Positions 1-5,836 of a DNA stretch of 6,350 bases are shown here, piece by piece. The translations under genes and the position numbers were made by a program. The DNA is from Gammaproteobacteria bacterium (GTDB lineage Bacteria; Pseudomonadota; Gammaproteobacteria; Pseudomonadales; Pseudomonadaceae): positions 1-6,350 of the forward strand of contig JAAZCO010000340.1 of NCBI GenBank assembly GCA_012513235.1, written 5' to 3'. The notes beneath the pieces are model-generated. The model saw nothing but the letters and a program-made list of their open reading frames with translations. It had not been told where the DNA came from and ran no database searches. Numbering within the stretch: the first letter of the stretch is position 1; the number at the start of each line of letters is the position of its first letter.

Positions 1-119
1 TGCTTGACGACCATAGAACGTTGGAACCACCTGATCCCATCCCGAACTCAGAAGTGAAACGATGTATCGCCGATGGTAGTGTGGGGTTTCCCCATGTGAG
101 AGTAGGTCATCGTCAAGCG
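1..119 (+). rRNA. rrf: 5S ribosomal RNA, last gene of an rRNA operon
   Basis: This is the 5S rRNA of the large ribosomal subunit. The terminal helix is visible: GCTTGACG at 2-9 pairs exactly with CGTCAAGC at 111-118. The internal sequence carries the conserved 5S blocks (CCGAACTCAGAAGTGAAAC, then CGCCGATGGTAGTGTGGGG) and closely resembles the Pseudomonas 5S as remembered. It begins at the window edge, so the 23S gene that normally precedes it lies outside. An intrinsic terminator follows within 10 nt, so this is the distal end of the rRNA operon. The mature ends may be off by one or two bases. Confidence 0.97.
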
Positions 120-127
120 CTTACACC

Positions 128-160
128 AAAACCCCAGATCACATGATCTGGGGTTTTTTT
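128..160 (+). terminator. Intrinsic terminator of the rRNA operon
   Basis: CCCCAGATC (132-140) and GATCTGGGG (145-153) form a perfect 9-bp stem with loop ACAT, flanked by AAAA on the left and followed by seven T (154-160). It lies directly behind the 5S gene. Read on the minus strand the stem is followed by TTTT, so it could also stop antisense transcription, though less strongly. Confidence 0.93.
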
Positions 161-421
161 ATGCCCAAAGAAAAGTGATATGCCCACACAAAACAGACTG
201 CTTAAAGCGCCATGCGACTGATGCAGCCGCAGCCGCAACAGTCGCACGAGTTGATGTCCACAGGTTGATTCGAGACCTGGAAAACACATCAACAGCTGCG
301 ATGGCTTCGGTATGTCTGTTCTGACTGGCGACACCCGCAACCCCTCAGATCAAAATATAAGCGACCCGTCAGGGTCGCTTATGTGCATCAATCTATTTAT
401 TTGCAGGGCAATGTTCAGTTT
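161..421. other. Intergenic stretch with no protein gene, rich in inverted repeats
   Basis: No reading frame here has a Shine-Dalgarno with recognisable protein content; the open frames overlap the 5S gene or the candidate sRNA and look accidental. What stands out is RNA-like pairing. TGCGACTG (213-220) pairs with CAGTCGCA (239-246), and GTTGATGT (250-257) with ACATCAAC (286-293). CAGGT/ACCTG (261-265/275-279) is nested in the second helix. AGCCGCAGC (225-233), in the loop of the first helix, can pair with GCTGC (295-299) and GGCT (303-306) around a GAT bulge. A separate perfect hairpin follows at 359-380. No promoter was recognised, and the perfect pairs do not reveal the strand. Confidence 0.5.
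359..380. terminator. Perfect 9-bp hairpin, possible minus-strand terminator
   Basis: AAGCGACCC (359-367) and GGGTCGCTT (372-380) pair perfectly around loop GTCA. On the minus strand the stem is followed by ATATTTTG, a weak U-rich tail, which suggests termination of leftward transcription. On the plus strand ATGTGCATC follows, with no T run. It could instead bound the structured block to its left. Confidence 0.45.
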
Positions 422-437
422 TGTGAACTGCGTCACA
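422..437 (+). promoter_or_regulatory. CRP/Vfr-type operator, perfect core palindrome
   Basis: TGTGA (422-426), six bases, then TCACA (433-437) match the CRP core consensus TGTGA-N6-TCACA exactly, a consensus the Pseudomonas homologue Vfr largely shares. Its centre (429.5) lies about 38 to 41 bp upstream of the transcription start inferred for the downstream sRNA. That is near the class II activator position (-41.5), but the site also overlaps the potential -35 region, so repression is equally possible. Binding is inferred from sequence only. Confidence 0.62.
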
Positions 438-464
438 CCCACAGGGGTGCAAAGTATTTTAAAT
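432..464 (+). promoter_or_regulatory. Putative promoter of the GGA-rich sRNA
   Basis: TATTTT (455-460), continuing as TATTTTAAAT, is a plausible -10. A 17-bp spacer separates it from GTCACA (432-437), which matches the -35 consensus TTGACA at four of six bases and overlaps the right half of the CRP/Vfr-type site. A start near 467-471 would put the 5' end just before the first GGA hairpin. A short inverted repeat, CACCC/GGGTG (436-440/445-449), lies in the spacer. No GacA-type upstream box (TGTAAG-N-CTTACA) was seen near it. Confidence 0.45.
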
Positions 465-467
465 CTG

Positions 468-688
468 CCATGATGAAGATCAGTGCCACGGACGGTACTT
501 GAAACCCTAGGGCAGTCGCGCAGGATGCGCATAACAGGTACAAGGAAAACAGTACAGGCCCAAGGAGTACAAGCGCACAGGACGTGCGCAAGCGATCTGG
601 CTCATGGATGATGCAGGACGCTGAGTTTTAAAAGCACAGGACGTGCAGCAAAAGCCTCAAGTACATCGCCGTGCTTGAGGCTTTTTTA
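468..688 (+). ncRNA. Candidate Rsm/Csr-family regulatory sRNA with eight GGA motifs
   Basis: The predicted role is to sequester an RsmA/CsrA-type translational regulator. Eight GGA motifs occur at 490, 523, 544, 564, 580, 606, 616 and 639, six of them as AGGA. Four sit in loops of well-formed hairpins: AGTGCC/GGTACT (482-487/494-499, one G-U pair) with loop ACGGAC; GCGC/GCGC (518-521/527-530) with loop AGGAT; GCGCAC/GTGCGC (573-578/584-589) with loop AGGAC; GCAC/GTGC (634-637/643-646) with loop AGGAC. The 13-mer GCACAGGACGTGC occurs twice (575-587 and 634-646). Linker GGAs alternate with hairpin GGAs, as in RsmY, RsmZ and CsrB. A strong terminator ends the transcript. At about 215-220 nt it is longer than remembered RsmX/Y/Z (about 110-130 nt) and nearer the larger Rsm RNAs, so no gene name is assigned. 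The 5' end is inferred from the promoter guess and could be off by several bases; no protein-coding frame is convincing here. Confidence 0.8.
650..688 (+). terminator. Strong intrinsic terminator of the sRNA
   Basis: AAGCCTCAAG (652-661) pairs perfectly with CTTGAGGCTT (674-683). The helix extends inward through TAC/GTG (662-664/671-673, one G-U pair) to loop ATCGCC, and outward through A-T pairs into the tail. A run of six T (682-687) follows. It fixes the 3' end and the plus-strand direction of the GGA-rich RNA. Confidence 0.92.
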
Positions 689-690
689 TA

Positions 691-890
691 GTATCTATAC
701 TTTCAAGTTGATTAAATGCAGCTAGACGCCTACTGGCTGCTTATGTAAAGCAAACCCTGTGATGTGTAGAGGTATATAGAGTTTGGATCAAGAGCCGCTG
801 TTGTGATTGGTTTAAACCGATTTATGCTTGCTTTGATGTAGAGTAGATTTTTATTGCAAGAAAGGTAATGACTGATGCAATACATATAAG
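691..890. other. Intergenic stretch with no gene seen
   Basis: This lies between the 3' ends of two converging transcripts. No reading frame with a ribosome-binding site or protein-like composition was found. Two small symmetric elements are visible: a hairpin GCAGCTAG/CTGGCTGC (718-725/733-740, loop ACGCCTA, one G-U pair on the plus strand) without a T run, and the palindrome GGTTTAAACC (809-818). Neither can be assigned a function. Confidence 0.5.
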
Positions 891-894
891 GGAA

Positions 895-943
895 TTAAAA
901 AGTGCGATACACATTGAGATGACCCATAAGTACATCGCACTTT
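895..943 (-). terminator. Intrinsic terminator of the leftward galE transcript
   Basis: AAAGTGCGAT (899-908) and ATCGCACTTT (934-943) form a perfect 10-bp stem around a 25-nt loop. On the minus strand the stem runs into five T (complement of 897-901), about 55 bp past the galE stop. On the plus strand the stem is followed by TTTAAATTTT, so weaker bidirectional action is possible. The loop is longer than usual for an intrinsic terminator. Confidence 0.75.
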
Positions 944-998
944 AAATTTTAGGAGATCTATTAAAAACAATACTTTCTAAGTTGCGTGAAAAATTGCC

Positions 999-2021
999 TT
1001 ACTTACTAAAGCCATTTGGATTGTTTTGCTGCCAACGCCATGTATCACGCATCATATCCTCAAGGTTATGTTGAGCCTTCCAGCCTAGTTCTTGTACCGC
1101 CTTCTTAGGGTCTGCCCAACACTCAGCAATATCACCAGAGCGTCGTGCAACAACGGTGTAAGGAACAGGTACACTTGCTGCCTGCTCAAAAGCACTAATC
1201 ATCTGTAAGACGCTATAGCCCTGTCCAGTGCCTAGGTTCCAAGTATTGATACCTGTGGACTCTATAATGACGTTTAAAGCTTTTAAATGACCGTTGGCGA
1301 GGTCAGTCACATGGATGTAATCACGTACACCGGTGCCATCTATAGTTGGATAGTCGTTTCCATATACTGATAGCTGCTGCAGTTTACCGACAGCAACTTG
1401 GCTGATATACGGAACTAGATTATTTGGAATGCCGTTTGGGTCTTCACCAATGAGTCCGCTGACGTGCGCACCTACTGGGTTAAAGTAGCGCAGCAAAGCG
1501 ATACTCCAACGTGATTCTGAAATCGCGAGATCACGGAGTATTTCCTCCACCATCAATTTGGAGCGACCATAAGGATTGGTAGGTGTACCGGTTGGGCAGC
1601 TTTCGCTGATTGGCATTTCTTTAGGTTCGCCATAAACCGTAGCAGAAGAACTGAATACCAAGTTAAAAACATTTGCCGCAGCCATGGCTTGAAATAAGAC
1701 AACACTGCCGCTGACATTGTTTTCATAATAAGCCAGTGGCTGTTGTACGCTTTCTCCAACAGCTTTTAAACCGGCAAAATGTAAGACAGCTTGAATCGAG
1801 TGACGAGCAAAAATTGAATCTAGTAATTCGCGATCCCGAATATCACCTTCAATAAATGTGGCAGTTTTACCACAAATACGCTCAACACGACGCAGTGACT
1901 CCTGCGAACTATTCGCTAAATTATCTAAAACAATGACATCATGCCCTGCTTCCAGCAGGGCTAAAGTGGTATGTGAGCCGATATAGCCTGCACCACCGGT
2001 AACTAATATAGATTGCTTCAT
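999..2021 (-). CDS. galE: UDP-glucose 4-epimerase
   Basis: This enzyme interconverts UDP-glucose and UDP-galactose with bound NAD in the cytoplasm, supplying sugars for LPS and exopolysaccharide and serving the Leloir pathway. The 340 residues match the family length (E. coli 338). Visible are the Rossmann NAD motif GGAGYIGS (9-16), the ribose-binding acidic residue in LDNL (D33), the catalytic serine in SSSATVYG (S126) and the YGRSK pair (Y151, K155), followed by RYFNPVGAH (178-186) and GVRDYIHVTDLA (231-242). The position equivalent to E. coli Y299 is C301 (in GDIAECWADP), as in human GALE, suggesting that UDP-GlcNAc/UDP-GalNAc may also be epimerised. The start is supported by the N-terminal motif position and a modest AGG about six bases upstream. 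The gene starts 21 bp after the permease stop, so it is probably co-transcribed with the TRAP genes, although an internal promoter cannot be excluded. Confidence 0.96.
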   Translation of the reverse strand: MKQSILVTGGAGYIGSHTTLALLEAGHDVIVLDNLANSSQESLRRVERICGKTATFIEGDIRDRELLDSIFARHSIQAVLHFAGLKAVGESVQQPLAYYENNVSGSVVLFQAMAAANVFNLVFSSSATVYGEPKEMPISESCPTGTPTNPYGRSKLMVEEILRDLAISESRWSIALLRYFNPVGAHVSGLIGEDPNGIPNNLVPYISQVAVGKLQQLSVYGNDYPTIDGTGVRDYIHVTDLANGHLKALNVIIESTGINTWNLGTGQGYSVLQMISAFEQAASVPVPYTVVARRSGDIAECWADPKKAVQELGWKAQHNLEDMMRDTWRWQQNNPNGFSK

Positions 2022-2042
2022 GCTGTACCTAAATGTTTTAAA

Positions 2043-4634
2043 TTAATGAGAGACCAGTCTCTCGTTGTTGTGTAAGCCTAGTTGTGTTTTACGTTTTCTA
2101 CGCCACTGTAATGAGCTCACAACCAGAAGTAATAATAGACCAGGTATCCACATTATTTCTTTAGGCATCCGATCAGTGGGGGCGCGCACAAGTAATATTT
2201 CCTGATCAAACTCGAGACCTAGATCAGCAGCTTGGCTGGCAAACGTGACGCTATCCACTAATGTTTTCCCGTCTTCTTCAATCAGACTTAAACCGAGTGC
2301 TTGCATACGCGCGTCTGCGCTATCACCGGCGGGCACTGGCAGTAATACAACAAACTCTCGCGGCTCGCCCAGCTCATCTTCACCTTGGATACGCAAGCGC
2401 AATTGGCTGCCTTCATCTACGGCGCCTAAGGCTTGCTGTAACTGACTAGGAGGAATGTCCTGATAAGGGTCATGTGCAATATCCATCCAAAAGCCTGGGC
2501 GGAATAAAGTAAAGGCAACTAATAAGAGTAGGACGCTTTCATACCAGCGGCTGCGGGTGATAAACCAGCCTTGGGTGCCCGCTGCAAAAATCAGCATGGC
2601 TATGGTCGCGACAATAAATATTAAAATACCGTGCATCACACCAATATTAATCAGTAGTAAATCTGTATTGAAGATAAATAAGAACGGCAGAGCAGCGGTA
2701 CGTAAACTGTAATAGAAAGCCTGTATCCCTGTTTTAATCGGATCCCCTTTTGAAACTGCGGCTGCAGCGAATGAGGCCAGCCCCACTGGTGGGGTAACGT
2801 CAGCCATAATGCCGAAGTAGAAGACAAAGAGGTGCACAGCAATCAGCGGCACGATTAAACCGTTTTGTTGACCTAGGGTCACAATCACCGGTGCTAATAA
2901 GCTCGACACGACAATATAGTTAGCTGTGGTCGGTAAACCCATGCCCAGAATCAAGCTGAATACAGCGGTAAAGAGGAGCATCAACAGTAAATTACCCATA
3001 GAGAGTAATTCGACTAAGTCTGCCAGTACTAAGCCGACTCCTGTTTGTGATACGGCGCCAACGATGACCCCTGCTGCTGCAGTGGCAATACCAATACCAA
3101 TCATATTGCGCGCGCCGGCAATCATGCCTTCGCGTAGATCAATGATGCCATCTGTCCAACCGCCATGGTCATAACTGCGATCAGTGCGCATCCAAGTCAA
3201 AATAGGGCGTTGTGTGAGCAGAATAAAGATAAGCATCACACTACCCCAAAACGCTGATAGGCCAGGGGATAAGCGTTCAACCATCAAGCACCAAACAAGC
3301 ACTACAACCGGCAAAATAAAATGTAAGCCAGATAGTAAAACGGTCCGTGTTTTTGGTAGCTCTTCTAGTGGCTTATCAGGATCTTCTGCAGGTAGCGGCG
3401 GATTACTGGCAGCAACTTTGAGTAAGCCAAGGTAAGTTGCTGCTAATAAAATCCCAATACCTAAGAGTGCGTGCTCACCCAAAGCAGGCTTGAGCCAACC
3501 TAAGCCGTAGTACACAAATAATGAGATACCAGAAATCAAAGCAGCGCCAAAGGCAAAGCCTGTTAAGCGGCGCAGCCAAGGTTTAGGCTTATGGTTTCCT
3601 ATTGGCTGCATACCCAGTTTTAGTGCTTCTAAATGCACAATATAGAGCAGTGCGATATAGGAGATTGCCGCTGGCAAAAATGCATGTTTAATGATTTCTA
3701 CATAGGGAATACCGACATACTCGACCATTAAAAATGCAGCAGCCCCCATGACTGGCGGCATAATCTGTCCGTTGACTGATGAGGCAACTTCTACAGCACC
3801 GGCTTTTTCAGATGAAAAACCAACGCGCTTCATCATTGGAATGGTAAAGGTACCCGTGGTCACAACGTTGGCTATTGAGGAACCTGAAATCATTCCCGTC
3901 AAACCAGAGGCTACAACAGCTGCTTTAGCCGGGCCGCCACGCATATGGCCTAATAAGCTAAAAGCGAGCTGAATAAAATAGTTACCTGCACCAGCGCGTT
4001 CTAGTAGAGCGCCAAAGAGTACAAATAAGAAAACAAAGCTAGTAGAGACGCCTAGCGCAATACCAAACACACCTTCAGTAGTGATCCATTGGTGGTTGGC
4101 TAGCGCAGTAAAGCTGACACCGCGATGCGCGAGCATATCCGGCATATAAGGTCCGGCGACACTATAAGTTAAGAACAGTAAGGCAATAATGGCCAGTGGT
4201 GGCCCTAAAGTACGGCGCGTGGCCTCGAGTAATAAAGGAACACCGATACAGGCGGTGACTAAGTCAAAGGTGGTTAAGCTACCTGGACGTAGCGATAAAT
4301 CTTTATAAAAAATAAATAAATAAGCAGCACTCGCAGCAGCAATTAAGCCCAGAGCAATATCCTGTAAGGGGACGCGATTGCGTGGTGAACTCTTAAAGGC
4401 TGGATAGGCTAGAAATGCCAGTAACAGCGCAAATGTTAAGTGAATAGAGCGTGTTTCAGTATCGTTAAATACACCGATACGAAATATAAAGGGTAGTGGT
4501 GAAGCAATCCACAGTTGGAACATTGACCAGAGTAAAGCAAGGCTGGCAATAACATGCGCCATCACGCCGTCAGGTAAACGTGCGCCTGAGTCTTGTGCAA
4601 TAAGTTCTTCGGCGGAAATATGTTTGTCGGACAT
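2043..4634 (-). CDS. TRAP transporter fused permease (4TM/12TM) with DUF3394-type C-terminus
   Basis: This inner-membrane permease fuses the small (DctQ-like) and large (DctM-like) TRAP subunits; it works with a periplasmic binding protein and, by family knowledge, is driven by a sodium gradient. In its 863 residues, hydrophobic segments at about 28-45, 64-80, 92-110 and 146-161 form the small-subunit part. The large-subunit inverted repeats show as MISGSSIANV (248-257) with NGQIMPPVMG (288-297), and LGMGLPTTANYI (563-574) with ADVTPPVGLA (611-620). From about residue 690 the sequence resembles DUF3394: a membrane segment (699-712), a soluble part of about 110 residues, then a last membrane segment (828-845) ending in RRKRK. 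That positive tail puts the C-terminus in the cytoplasm and so the soluble part in the periplasm (inference). A weak AGG lies nine bases before the start. The substrate cannot be told from sequence; relatives carry glutamate, 2-oxoglutarate or other organic acids. Confidence 0.94.
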   Translation of the reverse strand: MSDKHISAEELIAQDSGARLPDGVMAHVIASLALLWSMFQLWIASPLPFIFRIGVFNDTETRSIHLTFALLLAFLAYPAFKSSPRNRVPLQDIALGLIAAASAAYLFIFYKDLSLRPGSLTTFDLVTACIGVPLLLEATRRTLGPPLAIIALLFLTYSVAGPYMPDMLAHRGVSFTALANHQWITTEGVFGIALGVSTSFVFLFVLFGALLERAGAGNYFIQLAFSLLGHMRGGPAKAAVVASGLTGMISGSSIANVVTTGTFTIPMMKRVGFSSEKAGAVEVASSVNGQIMPPVMGAAAFLMVEYVGIPYVEIIKHAFLPAAISYIALLYIVHLEALKLGMQPIGNHKPKPWLRRLTGFAFGAALISGISLFVYYGLGWLKPALGEHALLGIGILLAATYLGLLKVAASNPPLPAEDPDKPLEELPKTRTVLLSGLHFILPVVVLVWCLMVERLSPGLSAFWGSVMLIFILLTQRPILTWMRTDRSYDHGGWTDGIIDLREGMIAGARNMIGIGIATAAAGVIVGAVSQTGVGLVLADLVELLSMGNLLLMLLFTAVFSLILGMGLPTTANYIVVSSLLAPVIVTLGQQNGLIVPLIAVHLFVFYFGIMADVTPPVGLASFAAAAVSKGDPIKTGIQAFYYSLRTAALPFLFIFNTDLLLINIGVMHGILIFIVATIAMLIFAAGTQGWFITRSRWYESVLLLLVAFTLFRPGFWMDIAHDPYQDIPPSQLQQALGAVDEGSQLRLRIQGEDELGEPREFVVLLPVPAGDSADARMQALGLSLIEEDGKTLVDSVTFASQAADLGLEFDQEILLVRAPTDRMPKEIMWIPGLLLLLVVSSLQWRRKRKTQLGLHNNERLVSH

Positions 4635-4665
4635 GGCAGCTAACCTGCTTAAAATCTAAAGAAGC

Positions 4666-4701
4666 CAATACGTCAGCACTGAGCTTAGCGCCGACGTATT
4701 G
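4666..4701 (-). promoter_or_regulatory. Intergenic mRNA stem-loop between binding-protein and permease genes
   Basis: In the minus-strand RNA CAATACGTC pairs perfectly with GACGTATTG (9 bp). The helix continues inward through a G-U pair and GCGCT/AGTGC (one more G-U) to loop AAGCTC, giving about 15 bp. Both wobbles are A-C mismatches on the plus strand, so the full helix exists only in the sense transcript. No U run follows, so it is more likely a 3'-end stabiliser or processing barrier for the binding-protein message than a full terminator. Confidence 0.65.
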
Positions 4702-4732
4702 AGATGGTGCAACAACTTTCAGTCGTGGACAG

Positions 4733-5707
4733 TTATAACCAGCCACGCTCTTTGTAGTAACGAATCGCACCGTCATGTAACGGCGCTGATAACCCTGCTT
4801 CAATCATTTCTTCAGCTTTTAAATCTTTAAATGCTGGGTGTAGACGCTTGAAGCGATCGAGGTTGTCAAATACAGATTTAACCATTTGATAAACTAAGTC
4901 ATCACTGACTTTGCTACTGGTTGAAAGTACTGCTTTACCACCAATAGAAGGGGTCGGTAGGTCGTTACCAGTATAGATACCACCTGGGATTTCAGCTTTG
5001 GTGTAGTAGCTTTTTTCAGCTAACAAAGCATCAATCTCTGGTCCTGTCACTGGCACTAAAACAGCATCAACTGTAGTGGTTGCTTCTTGAATTGCACCAT
5101 TGGGGTGACCAACAAAGTAAGTCATAGCATCAATGTTGTTGTCATTGAGTGCGCTGGCTTGTTCGGCGGGTTTAAGCTCCGAAGCTAAAGCAAAGCTTTT
5201 ATTAGTCCAACCTTTTTTCTGCATGATTTCTTCAAGAGTGTCACGCTGACCAGAACCTGGGTTACCGATATTAACGCGCTTACCTTTTAAATCATTGAAG
5301 TTGGCGATATGAGAGTCACGGCGAGCTAATACAGTGAATACTTCACTCTGCAGTGAGAATAGTGCACGCATATCGTCCATCGGACCTTCAGCTGCAAAAG
5401 GTGCAAGACCTTTCATCGCTTTGTATTGGTGGTCTGATTGCATTACGCCAAAGTTAAATTCGCCACTACGAATACCGTTAACGTTAGCAACACCGCCACC
5501 ACTGGCTGGAGCATTGCAGCGTACGCCGGTTTTCTTACTGTCACGGTTGATAAAGCGACAAATGGATTGGCCAGCAACATAGTACACGCCGGTTTGTCCG
5601 CCAGTACCAATAGTGACGTACTTTTCTTCGGCCTGCACCATACCACTTAAGCTCATGCCAGCTAGGGTCATGGACAGTGCCCATGCGAGGGTTTTGCCTT
5701 TAATCAT
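4733..5707 (-). CDS. TAXI-family TRAP transporter substrate-binding protein
   Basis: This periplasmic receptor captures the substrate and delivers it to the fused TRAP permease encoded next. Its 324 residues are typical of the family. A signal peptide is clear: a basic start (MIKGK), a hydrophobic core, and a likely cut after VQA (residue 26) before EEKYV. The TAXI fold shows as TIGTGGQTGVYYVAG (32-46), ASGGGVANVNGIRSGE (68-83), FGVMQSD (86-92), DLKGKRVNIGNPGSGQRDT (139-157) and the end YYKERGWL (317-324). C50 and C64 are the only cysteines expected in the mature protein and could form a disulfide. The start is fixed by the signal peptide and a strong AAGGAG seven bases upstream. The permease begins 98 bp downstream across a stable hairpin. 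The ligand is not predictable; known relatives bind glutamate, 2-oxoglutarate or similar compounds. Confidence 0.95.
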   Translation of the reverse strand: MIKGKTLAWALSMTLAGMSLSGMVQAEEKYVTIGTGGQTGVYYVAGQSICRFINRDSKKTGVRCNAPASGGGVANVNGIRSGEFNFGVMQSDHQYKAMKGLAPFAAEGPMDDMRALFSLQSEVFTVLARRDSHIANFNDLKGKRVNIGNPGSGQRDTLEEIMQKKGWTNKSFALASELKPAEQASALNDNNIDAMTYFVGHPNGAIQEATTTVDAVLVPVTGPEIDALLAEKSYYTKAEIPGGIYTGNDLPTPSIGGKAVLSTSSKVSDDLVYQMVKSVFDNLDRFKRLHPAFKDLKAEEMIEAGLSAPLHDGAIRYYKERGWL

Positions 5708-5714
5708 GGGAGTT

Positions 5715-5720
5715 CTCCTT
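5715..5720 (-). promoter_or_regulatory. Strong Shine-Dalgarno of the binding-protein gene
   Basis: AAGGAG lies seven bases before the ATG on the minus strand. It is much better than the AGG remnants before the permease and galE, consistent with the binding protein being made in excess over its membrane partner. Confidence 0.85.
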
Positions 5721-5730
5721 AATTATTGTA

Positions 5731-5778
5731 AACACAGCGCAGAGTCTTTTGAGCGGCTGGACTGTGTTGTTAGCCGCT
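5731..5778 (-). promoter_or_regulatory. Putative H-type pseudoknot in the leader of the binding-protein gene
   Basis: In the minus-strand RNA the order is AGCGGCU (S1), AAC, AACACAG (S2), UCC, AGCCGCU (S1'), a 14-nt loop, CUGUGUU (S2'). Both helices are perfect 7-bp pairings and they interlock as a classical H-type pseudoknot, with loops of 3, 3 and 14 nt that look sterically workable. S2' ends 16 nt before AAGGAG and 29 nt before the ATG, a place where folding could affect ribosome access, as in preQ1-II or SAM-II riboswitches. It matches no riboswitch class I recognise. The S1 hairpin alone, or a protein operator in DNA, are alternatives. Confidence 0.5.
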
Positions 5779-5836
5779 AAGTATCAAATAAATAGCAACA
5801 TATCAGCACTCTAATGACTTTTAAGGATAAACACCA

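Noticed and set aside
114..126. GacA-box-like TGTAAGCGCTTG on the minus strand
   Set aside because: Only a half match; it is created by the 5S 3' end and sits about 345 bp from the sRNA start, too far for the usual arrangement.
261..280. tRNA-like T-arm (TCGAATC within a short stem on the minus strand)
   Set aside because: The stem is off register for a T-loop, and no acceptor, D or anticodon arms can be placed around it.
113..340. 75-codon open frame on the minus strand
   Set aside because: It overlaps the 5S gene end and its terminator, has no clear Shine-Dalgarno, and its protein shows no family features.
350..532. 60-codon open frame on the minus strand
   Set aside because: It lies antisense to the sRNA promoter and first hairpins and runs through the hairpin at 359-380; there is no ribosome-binding site or recognisable protein.
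2245..3972. Several plus-strand open frames inside the permease gene
   Set aside because: They are antisense to a well-supported permease, with no ribosome-binding sites or recognisable domains.
5752..5778. AGCGGCT/AGCCGCT hairpin as the argA terminator
   Set aside because: No U run follows the stem on the minus strand (CAAAAGACTC), so it does not look like an intrinsic terminator; the pseudoknot reading explains more of the sequence.
5794..5809. Sigma-54-like promoter before the binding-protein gene (GTGCTGA-N4-TTGCT on the minus strand)
   Set aside because: The -12 part fits but the -24 part lacks the GG pair and matches TGGCACG at only two positions; no convincing sigma-70 promoter was found in the interval either.
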